From: Flagellimonas amoyensis
GTDB taxonomy: Bacteria > Bacteroidota > Bacteroidia > Flavobacteriales > Flavobacteriaceae
Reading direction: 5' to 3'
DNA length: 64,000 nt
Assembly: GCF_003058265.1 (NCBI RefSeq)
Contig: NZ_QBUK01000014.1
Coordinates: forward strand, 1 to 64,000
Made by a program: the position numbers and the translations under genes. The notes under the pieces are model-generated. The model did not search any database, was not told where the DNA came from, and was given only the letters and a program-made list of their open reading frames with translations. Shown here one piece after another: positions 26,637-35,154 of the stretch. The number at the start of each line of letters is the position of its first letter. The first letter of the stretch is position 1.

Positions 26637-27047
26637 ATGCAATGTGTGGAATTGAACCCAGTGGGCAACTTTGACCCGTGGGAGCAGGAGAAGATCGATG
26701 AGTTGCTACATCAAGATATAACAAGTTCTTTAAGCAATAGACTGGTATTCGAGAACGAAAGTGTCAAGCTATGGGACCTTCATTTGGCCCCGGGCGAACG
26801 AATTCCTTTCCGAAAGCATAATACCAACTACGGTTGGGTCTGTACTACCGGGGGATTGGCCCTTACCCGATATGGGAACGGCAAGATAGACATGATAAAG
26901 CTGAACCCCGGGGACACCGAGTATTTTGAGTACAGGGGCAAAAACTACGTGAACGACCTGGAGAACATCGGTGAACACCCCATTATCATCAACATCTTGG
27001 AGTATAAAGAGACCAAAAAGGACAGCAGGTTCCAGTTTTGTGACTAA
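26637..27047 (+). CDS. Small cupin-fold protein
   Basis: About 136 residues with a single beta-barrel cupin pattern: LWDLHLAPGERIPFRKHNTN (about 42-61) resembles motif 1, and NPGDTEYFEY (about 93-102) motif 2. Only one of the usual metal-binding histidines is obvious, so metal binding is uncertain. Function is unknown. ATG 26637 is preferred, since the upstream in-frame ATG at 26601 adds a cysteine- and arginine-rich tail atypical of cupins. Its end overlaps the convergent gene by 4 nt. Confidence 0.72.
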   Translation: MQCVELNPVGNFDPWEQEKIDELLHQDITSSLSNRLVFENESVKLWDLHLAPGERIPFRKHNTNYGWVCTTGGLALTRYGNGKIDMIKLNPGDTEYFEYRGKNYVNDLENIGEHPIIINILEYKETKKDSRFQFCD

Positions 27048-27502
27048 ATAGCCTTGATGTTTGCCTTGAGCCCGGAGATGATTCCCAGAATGTTCTGAAC
27101 GGTATCGTCCAAGTAGTAGGCAATGGCCAAATGGGGGATCCGTATCGTGGTAAACCCGTTTTTGAACGAATGCATGGCATCCTCAAGATCGCTTATGGCC
27201 TGCTCATGGGTGATCCTATTGTAGTCCCGGTCTATTTCAATATTCAGTTTTACACGTGAGATGGCAATATCCACCGATTTTTTTCCATCCCACCATTCCA
27301 ACATGGGGTAGGCACCCGCTTCTTTCAACGCATAAAAAAGATGGATCGCTTCTGGGGGAGTATCGTTATCGAGGATGACTTTTTTGATAAGTCGTGTATG
27401 TCTTTCGCAAAGCTGAACACCTAGGGAATCCATGGATGCCCTGTACTGAGGATGATCAATACTTTTGCCACAATCCTTACAGGTCATAAGTGTGTTTGTC
27501 AA
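27044..27502 (-). CDS. Zinc-ribbon protein with nuclease-like segment, function unknown
   Basis: 152 residues. A probable zinc site uses Cys8, Cys11, Cys32 and His35 (CKDC and CERH). The middle reads SVDIAISRVKLNIEIDRDYN (about 76-95), a D...E-x-D arrangement seen in some PD-(D/E)XK endonuclease-fold proteins, followed by HEQAISDLEDAMHSF. The C-terminal part is helical. I do not recognise a named family, and the nuclease idea is only a pattern resemblance. It is convergent with the cupin gene and divergent from the NRAMP relative. Confidence 0.65.
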   Translation of the reverse strand: MTNTLMTCKDCGKSIDHPQYRASMDSLGVQLCERHTRLIKKVILDNDTPPEAIHLFYALKEAGAYPMLEWWDGKKSVDIAISRVKLNIEIDRDYNRITHEQAISDLEDAMHSFKNGFTTIRIPHLAIAYYLDDTVQNILGIISGLKANIKAI

Positions 27503-27671
27503 GTTTAAGTTTTGTAGTACGATTTGGTAATCATAATAACTTTCGCTTTTGCAAATTCGTATAATCGGTCGATGTAAAACACCCTACTTTTAGACGAAAT
27601 ACATTTTTTTGGATGAAATACATGGTTTGTCCCAATATCCTGTTAAATTCATTCCATCAACCAACGGAGGA

Positions 27672-28868
27672 ATGTTTAAAAAAATAGGACCGGGAGTATT
27701 GGTCGCCGCGGCCTTTGTGGGGCCGGGAACCATTGCCATGTGTACTTTGGCCGGAGCACGTTTCGGATATGCCCTTATCTGGGCCTTGGCCGTCTCCATT
27801 TTGGCCACCATTGTACTGCAGGGAATGGCAGGCAGGATAGGGGTGGTCACCCAAAGTGGACTGGTGGATGTGGTTCGCCAGGAACTGAAAGTGCCTTGGA
27901 TGAAGAAAACAGTCATCACCGTGGTTTTGGCCGCCATACTCATTGGCAACGCTGCCTATGAAGCAGGGAATATTGGAGGTGCCACTTTGGGATTGGAACA
28001 ATTGGTGGGCCATGAATGGACAAAACCGTATTTGCCCATGCTGATTGGAGTTTTTATCTTCCTCTTGCTCTGGTTCAGTTCGTATAAGATATTGGAACGC
28101 ATTTTTGTGGGGCTGGTGGGCATCATGGGAGCTAGTTTTATTGTTTGTGCCATCATTACCCAACCTTCTTTTACGGAAATCGTGAAAGGGATGTTCGTGC
28201 CCAGCCTGCCGGAAGGAAGTTTGTTCACGGTGATCGCCTTGGTAGGGACCACGGTGGTGCCCTACAATCTTTTCCTGCATACCTCTTTGGTGAAGGAGAA
28301 GTGGAAATCCGTAGGTGGGATAAAGGAAGTCAAATGGGACACGATCGTATCCATTGCCTTGGGAGGAATTGTATCCCTGGCCATTTTGGTGACCGCCTCT
28401 GCGGCTCCCATTGCCGATGTGAACCAAGTTTTGGACATGGCAAAGGGGTTGGAGCCCCTCTTCGGGAAAATGGCCGTTTACTTTATGTCCGTTGGACTAT
28501 TGGCGGCTGGGGTCACTTCGGCCATCACCGCGCCATTGGCCGCCGCCTATGTGGCCAGTAGCTGTTTTGGGTGGTCTGGCGGCATGCAGGACAGGCGATT
28601 CAAATGGACCTGGGCCTTTGTGCTTTTCTGTGGGGTGGTCTCCTTGTCGTTCGACATCAAACCTATCGAAGTGATACAGTTCGCCCAAGTCGCCAACGGG
28701 CTTTTGTTGCCCATAATGGCGATGCTGTTGCTCTGGGTGGTGAACAAAAGGGCTGTTATGGGGCAGTTCAAGAATACAATGCTTCAGAATGCCTTCGGAC
28801 TGGCCATTGTGCTGTTCAGTATTTTTCTGGGGATAAAAAGCATTTTGAAAGTTGTGGGAGTGTTTTGA
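27672..28868 (+). CDS. NRAMP-related membrane transporter (YcsG-like)
   Basis: About 398 residues with 11 predicted membrane helices in an NRAMP pattern. The metal-binding helix 1 motif DPGN of true Mn/Fe transporters reads GPGT (17-20), and the helix 6 MPH motif reads VPY (196-198). The Asp, Asn and Met ligands are therefore all absent, and divalent metal transport is doubtful. It precedes pxpABC, as ycsG lies beside the equivalent genes in Bacillus subtilis, which suggests a role linked to 5-oxoproline or a related substrate. ATG 27672 gives the usual MFKKIGPG start; a TTG at 27609 would add 21 residues. Confidence 0.85.
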   Translation: MFKKIGPGVLVAAAFVGPGTIAMCTLAGARFGYALIWALAVSILATIVLQGMAGRIGVVTQSGLVDVVRQELKVPWMKKTVITVVLAAILIGNAAYEAGNIGGATLGLEQLVGHEWTKPYLPMLIGVFIFLLLWFSSYKILERIFVGLVGIMGASFIVCAIITQPSFTEIVKGMFVPSLPEGSLFTVIALVGTTVVPYNLFLHTSLVKEKWKSVGGIKEVKWDTIVSIALGGIVSLAILVTASAAPIADVNQVLDMAKGLEPLFGKMAVYFMSVGLLAAGVTSAITAPLAAAYVASSCFGWSGGMQDRRFKWTWAFVLFCGVVSLSFDIKPIEVIQFAQVANGLLLPIMAMLLLWVVNKRAVMGQFKNTMLQNAFGLAIVLFSIFLGIKSILKVVGVF

Positions 28869-28872
28869 TTTA

Positions 28873-28912
28873 GTCAGAAGTGTCACGTTGAGCGTAGTCG
28901 AAACGTCGGAAG
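28873..28912 (+). repeat. 40-nt repeat family C, copy 2
   Basis: Identical to 13685-13724. It lies 4 nt after the transporter stop and is followed by an AATAAC array, so it sits inside the likely ycsG-pxpA transcription unit. Confidence 0.9.
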
Positions 28913-28918
28913 TCGGAA

Positions 28919-28950
28919 ACCAATAACATAATAACCCAATAACTAAGTGA
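28919..28950 (+). repeat. Degenerate AATAAC array
   Basis: CCAATAACATAATAACCCAA followed by TAACTAAGTGA, just upstream of pxpA. Same pattern as 276-307 and 18992-19039. Confidence 0.6.
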
Positions 28951-28966
28951 CATATCAACCTAACAA

Positions 28967-29710
28967 ATGAAAACATGGCAAATGGACATCAACTGTGACG
29001 TTGGGGAAGGAATGGGCAACGAGGCCGATATTTTCCCCTTCATGAGCTCGTGCAATATTGCCTGTGGTGGACATGCAGGTGATGTGCAGAGCATGGGGGA
29101 GGTCATTTTATTGGCCCAAAAGTACCATGTAAAAATAGGCGCCCATCCATCGTACCCCGACAAGGCCAACTTTGGAAGGGAAGTGATGGACATTCCTGCG
29201 GATGTGCTTATACAAAGTATAAGGGAACAATTGGATACATTTTTTGCCATTCTAAAAAAGGAAGGGGGCCAACTGCATCATATCAAGGCGCATGGTGCAT
29301 TGTACAACCAAACCGCAAAGGATGTTGGGGCGGCCGATGTTTATTTGGAGGCCATCAAAGAATATAGGGGCAAGGCCATTGTGTATGCCCCATTCGGGTC
29401 TGTGGTGGCAACTAAGGCAGAAACCATGGGTTTTGAGGTATGGCACGAAGCCTTCGCGGATAGAAATTACAACCCAGACTTGAGTTTGGTCTCCAGAAAA
29501 AGCAATAAAGCCCTTATTGAAACTCCTAAAAAGGTTTTGGACCATATATTGCCCATGATAAAAGAAGGGACTGTTGTCACTGTGGATGGAAAAATCCAAA
29601 AAATAGAGGCAAAAACCCTCTGTGTGCATGGGGATACTCCTTCGGCATTGGAAATATTGACGTATCTTTCACGGGAATTACCCAAACATCAGGTGAACCT
29701 AGAAAAGTGA
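28967..29710 (+). CDS. pxpA: 5-oxoprolinase subunit A (LamB/YcsF family)
   Basis: A 247-residue subunit of the ATP-dependent 5-oxoprolinase PxpABC, which opens pyroglutamate to glutamate. MDINCDVGEGMGNE (4-17), SCNIACGGHAGD (about 28-39) and VKIGAHPSYPD (about 56-66) are family hallmarks. It overlaps pxpB (GTGA). Confidence 0.95.
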   Translation: MKTWQMDINCDVGEGMGNEADIFPFMSSCNIACGGHAGDVQSMGEVILLAQKYHVKIGAHPSYPDKANFGREVMDIPADVLIQSIREQLDTFFAILKKEGGQLHHIKAHGALYNQTAKDVGAADVYLEAIKEYRGKAIVYAPFGSVVATKAETMGFEVWHEAFADRNYNPDLSLVSRKSNKALIETPKKVLDHILPMIKEGTVVTVDGKIQKIEAKTLCVHGDTPSALEILTYLSRELPKHQVNLEK

Positions 29711-30441
29711 AAAGTTACCCCATCACCATCAAACCATTTGGAGAACGGGCCGTCTTGATTGAATGGCCCAACAAAGTTGAAGAATCCATTCTGACAGACA
29801 TCCTCGATTTCATGGATGCCTTCAAGCAGCGCAAACTACAAGGTTGGGAGATGTCCGTGGCCTACAATTCCTTGACCATGGTCTATAATGAGGACCATTT
29901 GGATTTCGAAGAGATCAAAAAGCTCGCTTTGGACTGCCATGCCGAACAGGTAAGCCCAGCCATCAAAAGAAAACGGCATTTGTGGACCATTCCAGTGTGT
30001 TATGACCTGGAATTCGGGATCGATATCGAAGAGGTTTCAAAAACCTTGGACCTGTCTGTAGAAGAACTCATCCTTCAGCATACATCCCACCAATATGTGG
30101 TCTATGGCATTGGTTTTTTACCAGGTTTCATGTATTTGGGCGGACTCCCACCATCCCTTGAGATTCCGAGAAGGGCCGAACCTCGGTTGGAAGTGGTCAA
30201 AGGTTCCGTGGGATTGGCGGCAAAACAAACGGGAATTTACCCGCAGGACTCACCAGGCGGTTGGAACATCATCGGAAATTGTCCGGTCACCTTGTTCGAC
30301 CCCAATGCAAAGGAACCTTGTTTTGTAAAGGTCGGGGACAAAATCCAGTTTGAAAAAATATCGAAAGCAGCATACGAACTGCACAAAATAGAAGGAGAAG
30401 TGGGCATTTATAAACCAGAAAAAGTAGCGTTGGATGCTTAA
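29707..30441 (+). CDS. pxpB: 5-oxoprolinase subunit B (KipI family)
   Basis: 244 residues of the KipI/allophanate hydrolase subunit 1 group. YGIGFLPGFMYLGGLP (about 135-150), RVEVVKGSVG-like LEVVKGSVGLA and QTGIYPQDSPGGWNIIG (about 177-193) are the conserved blocks. The start is GTG at 29707, overlapping the pxpA stop. It overlaps pxpC by 8 nt, so A, B and C should be made in step. Confidence 0.95.
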   Translation: MKSYPITIKPFGERAVLIEWPNKVEESILTDILDFMDAFKQRKLQGWEMSVAYNSLTMVYNEDHLDFEEIKKLALDCHAEQVSPAIKRKRHLWTIPVCYDLEFGIDIEEVSKTLDLSVEELILQHTSHQYVVYGIGFLPGFMYLGGLPPSLEIPRRAEPRLEVVKGSVGLAAKQTGIYPQDSPGGWNIIGNCPVTLFDPNAKEPCFVKVGDKIQFEKISKAAYELHKIEGEVGIYKPEKVALDA

Positions 30442-31273
30442 AGTGTTGAAATCCGGTTTTTTTGCGACCATTCAAGATTTGGGGAGATTTGGATACCGTG
30501 ATATCGGTGTTCCCATTTCCGGAGCAATGGATGTACTATCGGTGAAAAAGGCCAACCTCTTGTTGGAAAACGACCCCAATGCCGCCGTTATGGAAATCAC
30601 CATGACAGGCCCCACGCTCCAATTTGATGAGCCTACCTATATCTGCCTCTCCGGGGCCCATATTGCCGCCACCCTGAACAACCAACCCATCGAAAACTAC
30701 CAAGTGGTGAAAGTGGACAAAGGGGATATCTTGTCCTATGGCAGGTTGGACGATGGTTTTAGGGGCTATTTGGCCGTAAAAGGTGGTTTTCAGACCGATA
30801 TGGTCATGGGGAGCCGTTCACAATATGTTCCGGTGACCAAGAAAAAAAGGCTCAAGGATGGCGATGAGGTGAAATATGGAAAAATGCTCGCATACAGTCC
30901 CATTATTTCCGAAGTGAAGATTGAGGAGCATTTCCATAAAAATTATTTGGAAGTGTATAAGGGTCCTGAGTTTTCCATCCTGTCCGATGCCCAACTCACC
31001 GAGATTTTTACAAAGACGTTCACCGTTTCCAAGGAAAATAATAGGATGGCCTACCAACTTTCGGAGACCATAGTAGGGCATTCCCATTCCATGCTCACCT
31101 CGGGCACATTGCCGGGCACGGTGCAGTTCACCCCGGCCGGAAAATTGATCGTCCTGATGAAAGATGGACAGACCACAGGGGGATATCCGCGTATCTTACA
31201 ACTTTCAGAAGCCTCTATCTGCGTACTGGCCCAGAAAAAATCAGGGGACAAACTTAGCTTCAAATTGGTGTGA
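30434..31273 (+). CDS. pxpC: 5-oxoprolinase subunit C (KipA, biotin-dependent carboxylase-like)
   Basis: 279 residues of the KipA/allophanate hydrolase subunit 2 family. TIQDLGRFGYRDIGVPISGAMD-type opening (about 12-33), ISGA and LTSGTLPGTVQFTPAGKLIVL (about 216-236) are family motifs. It acts with PxpA and PxpB; with PxpB it resembles parts of urea carboxylase. It is the last gene of the pxp unit, before the ilv leader. Confidence 0.95.
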   Translation: MLKVLKSGFFATIQDLGRFGYRDIGVPISGAMDVLSVKKANLLLENDPNAAVMEITMTGPTLQFDEPTYICLSGAHIAATLNNQPIENYQVVKVDKGDILSYGRLDDGFRGYLAVKGGFQTDMVMGSRSQYVPVTKKKRLKDGDEVKYGKMLAYSPIISEVKIEEHFHKNYLEVYKGPEFSILSDAQLTEIFTKTFTVSKENNRMAYQLSETIVGHSHSMLTSGTLPGTVQFTPAGKLIVLMKDGQTTGGYPRILQLSEASICVLAQKKSGDKLSFKLV

Positions 31274-31335
31274 GTTCTACTTCTTTTTTTGATCGGATGG
31301 TAGAATCGAACCCAAATTTTTCGTAACATTGAAGC

Positions 31336-31392
31336 ATGAAAAGAAATAATCCAGTCATCAGCGTGGTCATTATTGTTCCAAATCTGGAATGA
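31336..31392 (+). CDS. ilv operon leader peptide
   Basis: An 18-codon ORF, MKRNNPVISVVIIVPNLE. Val7, Ile8, Val10, Val11, Ile12, Ile13 and Val14 form a run of seven branched-chain codons among eight, plus Leu17. It should be translated as a sensor of charged tRNA-Val and tRNA-Ile: stalling here when they are scarce would expose the antiterminator. The stop TGA (31390-31392) forms the first three bases of that antiterminator arm. The peptide itself needs no function. Confidence 0.85.
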   Translation: MKRNNPVISVVIIVPNLE

Positions 31393-31450
31393 TACAGACG
31401 TGCTGTTGATGGAAAGGGCCTGTATCAAAAGCTGATGCAGGCCCTTTTTC
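31390..31450 (+). promoter_or_regulatory. Transcription attenuator with antiterminator and terminator
   Basis: Antiterminator: TGATACAG (31390-31397) pairs perfectly with CTGTATCA (31420-31427). Terminator: AAAGGGCCTG (31413-31422) pairs perfectly with CAGGCCCTTT (31438-31447), extended inward by TATC with GATG (one G-T pair), loop AAAAGCT, then a T-rich tail. The two structures share 31420-31427, so they exclude each other. A ribosome stalled on the Val/Ile codons leaves TGATACAG free; one at the stop codon covers it and the terminator forms. Confidence 0.85.
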
Positions 31451-31585
31451 TTTACCGGTAAAAATAATTGAATGTTGGATTTTAAAATGATTTAAGTAGT
31501 TGATTTACAGTAATTAAAGTTTATTATGTTCCAAATGGATTTAAACAGCCCTTTTCTGTTAAAAATCTAAGGCTTTATAAACATC

Positions 31586-31593
31586 TATCTTTG
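31586..31593 (+). promoter_or_regulatory. Possible -7 element of a second ilvD promoter
   Basis: TATCTTTG fits the Bacteroidota -7 consensus TAnnTTTG and lies downstream of the attenuator, about 50 nt before ilvD. No matching -33 TTTG is present at 19-21 nt, so this is weak. Confidence 0.25.
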
Positions 31594-31643
31594 GTTTGCA
31601 GAGATAAATTCAGTAGAACGCTGCATTAGAATGAAATTTGATA

Positions 31644-33320
31644 ATGGAATTGAACAAGTTTAGCAAGAACGTGACCCAAGACCCTACGCTGCCGGCCGCA
31701 CAGGCCATGTTGCATGCGTTGGGGCTCACAGATGAAGATTTACAAAAACCATTTATTGGAATAGCCAGCACCGGTTATGAAGGGAACCCTTGTAACATGC
31801 ACCTGAACGGATTGGCCAAAGAGGTAAAAAGGGGAGTGGAGTCTTCCAATATGGTCGGACTCATCTTCAATACCATCGGCGTTAGTGATGGAATTTCCAA
31901 CGGGACCCCTGGAATGCGTTATTCCTTGGCTTCGAGGGACATTATTGCTGATTCCATCGAAACCGTGATGCAGGCCATGTATTATGATGGACTGGTGACT
32001 GTTGTGGGTTGCGATAAGAATATGCCCGGGGCCCTTATGGCCCAATTAAGGCTGAACAGGCCTTCCATTTTGGTGTATGGAGGCACCATTGCCCCAGGGT
32101 GCCATAACGATAAGAAATTGGATATCATTTCCGCTTTTGAGGCCTACGGTCAAAAGGTGGCGGGAACCATAGATGAAACCGAATTCAAGGCGGTAATCCA
32201 TAAAGCTTGTCCCGGTGCGGGAGCCTGTGGTGGTATGTACACCGCCAATACCATGGCCTCGGCCATTGAGGCGATGGGGATGTCATTGCCCTTCAACTCT
32301 TCCATTCCGGCGGTGAACTCGGCTAAAGGTGCTGATTGTGAATCTGCAGGAGAAGCCATTCTCAACCTTTTGGAAATGGATTTGAAGCCCAAGGACATCG
32401 TCACTAAAAAAGCGTTGGAAAATGCCTTTAGGTTGGTAACGGTTTTGGGTGGCTCCACAAATGCCGTATTGCATTTTATGGCCATTGCACATGCTGCTGA
32501 GGTGGATTTCTCTTTGGAAGATATTACACGCATTAGCGAATCGACCCCGTTGTTGGCCGATTTGAAGCCCAGTGGAAAATACTTGATGGAAGACCTTCAT
32601 AAAATTGGTGGTGTGCCCGCTGTATTGAAATATATGTTGAAGAAAGGCATGCTGCATGGGGATTGTATGACAGTTACGGGCAGAACATTGGCAGAAAACC
32701 TGTTGGATGTTCCCGATTTGGCCGAAGGCCAGGATATCATCAAACCTTTGGAGCAGCCCATCAAGGAAACAGGGCATATCCGTATCCTGTACGGCAACTT
32801 GGCATCCGAAGGTGCCGTGGCCAAGATCACAGGAAAAGAAGGATTGAGTTTCACGGGAACCGCAAGGGTTTTCAATGGTGAAATAGAAGTAAATGAAGGC
32901 ATCCACAATGGAAAGGTGCAGAAAGGTGACGTTGTGGTCATTCGTTACGAAGGACCCAAAGGTGCGCCCGGCATGCCCGAAATGCTGAAACCTACCTCTG
33001 CCATCATGGGTGCAGGTCTTGGAAAAGATGTGGCCTTGATCACCGATGGACGGTTTTCCGGAGGTTCGCACGGCTTTGTAGTGGGACACGTTTCCCCTGA
33101 AGCACAAGTTGGAGGCGGCATCGCATTGGTCAAGGATGGGGACACCATCACCATAGATGCGGTAAAGAACACCATCAACATGGATATTTCAGATGAAGAA
33201 CTGGAAAAGCGAAGAAAAGAGTGGAAACAGCCGGAACTGAAAGTGAAATCGGGCAGTTTGTACAAATATGCCAAGATGGTCTCATCAGCATCCAAAGGAT
33301 GTGTAACGGATATGATTTAA
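31644..33320 (+). CDS. ilvD: Dihydroxy-acid dehydratase
   Basis: Third step of valine/isoleucine synthesis: dehydrates 2,3-dihydroxy-3-methylbutanoate or its methylpentanoate homologue to the 2-oxoacid, using a [2Fe-2S] cluster. About 558 residues. [12 protein letters not shown] (about 117-128) and [17 protein letters not shown] (about 190-206) carry the cluster ligands and the Mg site. I chose ATG 31644; an in-frame TTG two codons upstream is less likely. First structural gene of ilvDBNCA, with a 48-nt gap to ilvB. Confidence 0.96.
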   Translation: MELNKFSKNVTQDPTLPAAQAMLHALGLTDEDLQKPFIGIASTGYEGNPCNMHLNGLAKEVKRGVESSNMVGLIFNTIGVSDGISNGTPGMRYSLASRDIIADSIETVMQAMYYDGLVTVVGCDKNMPGALMAQLRLNRPSILVYGGTIAPGCHNDKKLDIISAFEAYGQKVAGTIDETEFKAVIHKACPGAGACGGMYTANTMASAIEAMGMSLPFNSSIPAVNSAKGADCESAGEAILNLLEMDLKPKDIVTKKALENAFRLVTVLGGSTNAVLHFMAIAHAAEVDFSLEDITRISESTPLLADLKPSGKYLMEDLHKIGGVPAVLKYMLKKGMLHGDCMTVTGRTLAENLLDVPDLAEGQDIIKPLEQPIKETGHIRILYGNLASEGAVAKITGKEGLSFTGTARVFNGEIEVNEGIHNGKVQKGDVVVIRYEGPKGAPGMPEMLKPTSAIMGAGLGKDVALITDGRFSGGSHGFVVGHVSPEAQVGGGIALVKDGDTITIDAVKNTINMDISDEELEKRRKEWKQPELKVKSGSLYKYAKMVSSASKGCVTDMI

Positions 33321-33368
33321 CAACAAGCTCCAGAAGAGCATAGCGGGACAATCCCAAAATATAAGCTT

Positions 33369-35102
33369 ATGGAAACATTAAAAGCGGAAAAGAAAGACAC
33401 GAAAAAAAAGACAGCGATCCGTATCACCGGAGCTGAGGCCATCATCCAATGTTTGTTGGCGGAGGGTGTGGATTTGATATATGGTTACCCTGGTGGGGCC
33501 ATCATGCCCGTGTATGACGAATTGTATAAGTTTCAGGATAGGCTGACCCATATCCTTACCCGACATGAGCAAGGGGCTACCCATGCAGCACAGGGATATG
33601 CCAGGGTAAGTGGAAAAGTTGGCGTGGCCATGGCCACTTCCGGTCCTGGAGCCACGAACTTGGTGACGGGTATCGCCGACGCCCAGATAGATTCCACGCC
33701 TATGGTCTGCATCACTGGCCAGGTAGCGCGGCATTTGTTGGGTTCCGATGCCTTTCAGGAAACGGACATTGTGGGTATCTCTACCCCGGTGACCAAATGG
33801 AACTACCAGATTACCCGTGCAGAGGAAATCCCTGAGATCATGGCAAAGGCTTTTTATATCGCCAAGTCAGGACGACCAGGGCCTGTGTTGGTGGACATCA
33901 CCAAGAATGCCCAATTCGACGAGTTGGATTTTGTGTATGAAAAATGCACAGGAGTGAGAAGCTACAAACCAGCTCCAAAGCCCGATATGAGTGCCATTGA
34001 AAAGGCAGCGGAATTGATCAACAACGCCAAAAAGCCCTACATCGTTTTTGGACAAGGGATTATTTTGGGTGAGGCCGAGGAGCAATTGAAGGCATTGGTG
34101 GAAAAAGCAGGGATTCCTGCTGCTTGGACCATTTTGGGTCTTTCCGCAATGGATACCGATCACCCATTGAATGTGGGCATGGTGGGCATGCACGGCAATT
34201 ATGGACCCAATGTCCTGACGAATGAATGCGATGTGCTTGTTGCCATCGGAATGCGTTTTGATGACCGTGTGACCGGAAACCTCGCCACTTATGCCAAGCA
34301 GGCCAAGATCATCCATTTTGAGATAGATCCTGCCGAAGTGAACAAAAATGTACCTGTGGATGTGGCTGTTTTGGGCAATGCCAAGCAAACCTTGGAACTA
34401 TTGTTGCCCTTGGTCAATAAAAAGGAACACAAGGAATGGTTGGCCGAGTTCGAGAAAAAGAGACAAATCGAATACGATACCGTAATCGATAAAGATATCT
34501 ATCCTACCAAGCCGGGCCTTTCCATGGGTGAGGTCATTGAACAGATCAATGTGGCTTCTGGGCATAAGGCGGTGATTGTTTCCGATGTGGGACAGCATCA
34601 GATGATAGCCTGTAGGTATGCCAAATTCAAACAGACCAAGAGCAATATCACCTCTGGTGGACTGGGAACCATGGGATTTGCCCTTCCGGCAGCCATCGGT
34701 GCTAAAATGGGTGCCATGGATAGGGAAGTAGTCGCCATTATCGGTGACGGTGGGTACCAGATGACCATTCAAGAACTTGGGGTCATCTTCCAGCACAACT
34801 TGCCCGTAAAGATTGTGGTCCTCAACAACGATCACTTGGGCATGGTGCGCCAATGGCAGGAACTTTTCTTTGAAAGACGTTATGCATCCACCGTAATGAC
34901 CAATCCTGACTTCGTGAAAATAGCCGAAGGCTATCACATCAAGGCCAGAAGGGTAGTGGAGCGGTCCGACCTGAAGGATGCCGTGCAAGAAATGATGGCC
35001 TCCAAAGACCCTTATTTCTTGGAAGTTAGGGTAGAGAAGGAAGACAATGTGTTCCCAATGGTTCCGACAGGGGCTTCCATCTCCGATATCTTATTGAAAT
35101 AA
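33369..35102 (+). CDS. ilvB: Acetolactate synthase, large (catalytic) subunit
   Basis: 577 residues; ThDP enzyme that condenses two pyruvates to acetolactate, or pyruvate with 2-oxobutyrate. GYPGGAIMPVYDEL (about 39-52) and catalytic Glu in RHEQGATHAAQGYAR (about 64-78) lie in the pyrimidine domain. The ThDP motif is GDGGYQMTIQELG with NNDHLGMVRQWQ (about 459-500). It has an N-terminal lysine-rich tail of about 20 residues. Confidence 0.96.
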   Translation: METLKAEKKDTKKKTAIRITGAEAIIQCLLAEGVDLIYGYPGGAIMPVYDELYKFQDRLTHILTRHEQGATHAAQGYARVSGKVGVAMATSGPGATNLVTGIADAQIDSTPMVCITGQVARHLLGSDAFQETDIVGISTPVTKWNYQITRAEEIPEIMAKAFYIAKSGRPGPVLVDITKNAQFDELDFVYEKCTGVRSYKPAPKPDMSAIEKAAELINNAKKPYIVFGQGIILGEAEEQLKALVEKAGIPAAWTILGLSAMDTDHPLNVGMVGMHGNYGPNVLTNECDVLVAIGMRFDDRVTGNLATYAKQAKIIHFEIDPAEVNKNVPVDVAVLGNAKQTLELLLPLVNKKEHKEWLAEFEKKRQIEYDTVIDKDIYPTKPGLSMGEVIEQINVASGHKAVIVSDVGQHQMIACRYAKFKQTKSNITSGGLGTMGFALPAAIGAKMGAMDREVVAIIGDGGYQMTIQELGVIFQHNLPVKIVVLNNDHLGMVRQWQELFFERRYASTVMTNPDFVKIAEGYHIKARRVVERSDLKDAVQEMMASKDPYFLEVRVEKEDNVFPMVPTGASISDILLK

Positions 35103-35154
35103 TAGGGATGGGTCCAAACCTGGCCCTTCATAGTAGTAAAAACAAAATGTAAGC

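Larger units (their letters stand above)
31274..31643 (+). other. ilv leader region
   Basis: Noncoding apart from the leader peptide at 31336-31392. The first 60 nt should hold the ilv promoter, though I see no good TTG-N19-TAnnTTTG match. The attenuator occupies 31390-31450. The remaining 190 nt are AT-rich and include a TATCTTTG at 31586-31593. Confidence 0.7.

Noticed and set aside
27609-27671. Longer start for the YcsG-like transporter at a TTG
   Set aside because: The added 21 residues are not seen in the family as I know it. The ATG at 27672 gives the usual N-terminus, though its GGAGG lies too close to be a normal ribosome site.
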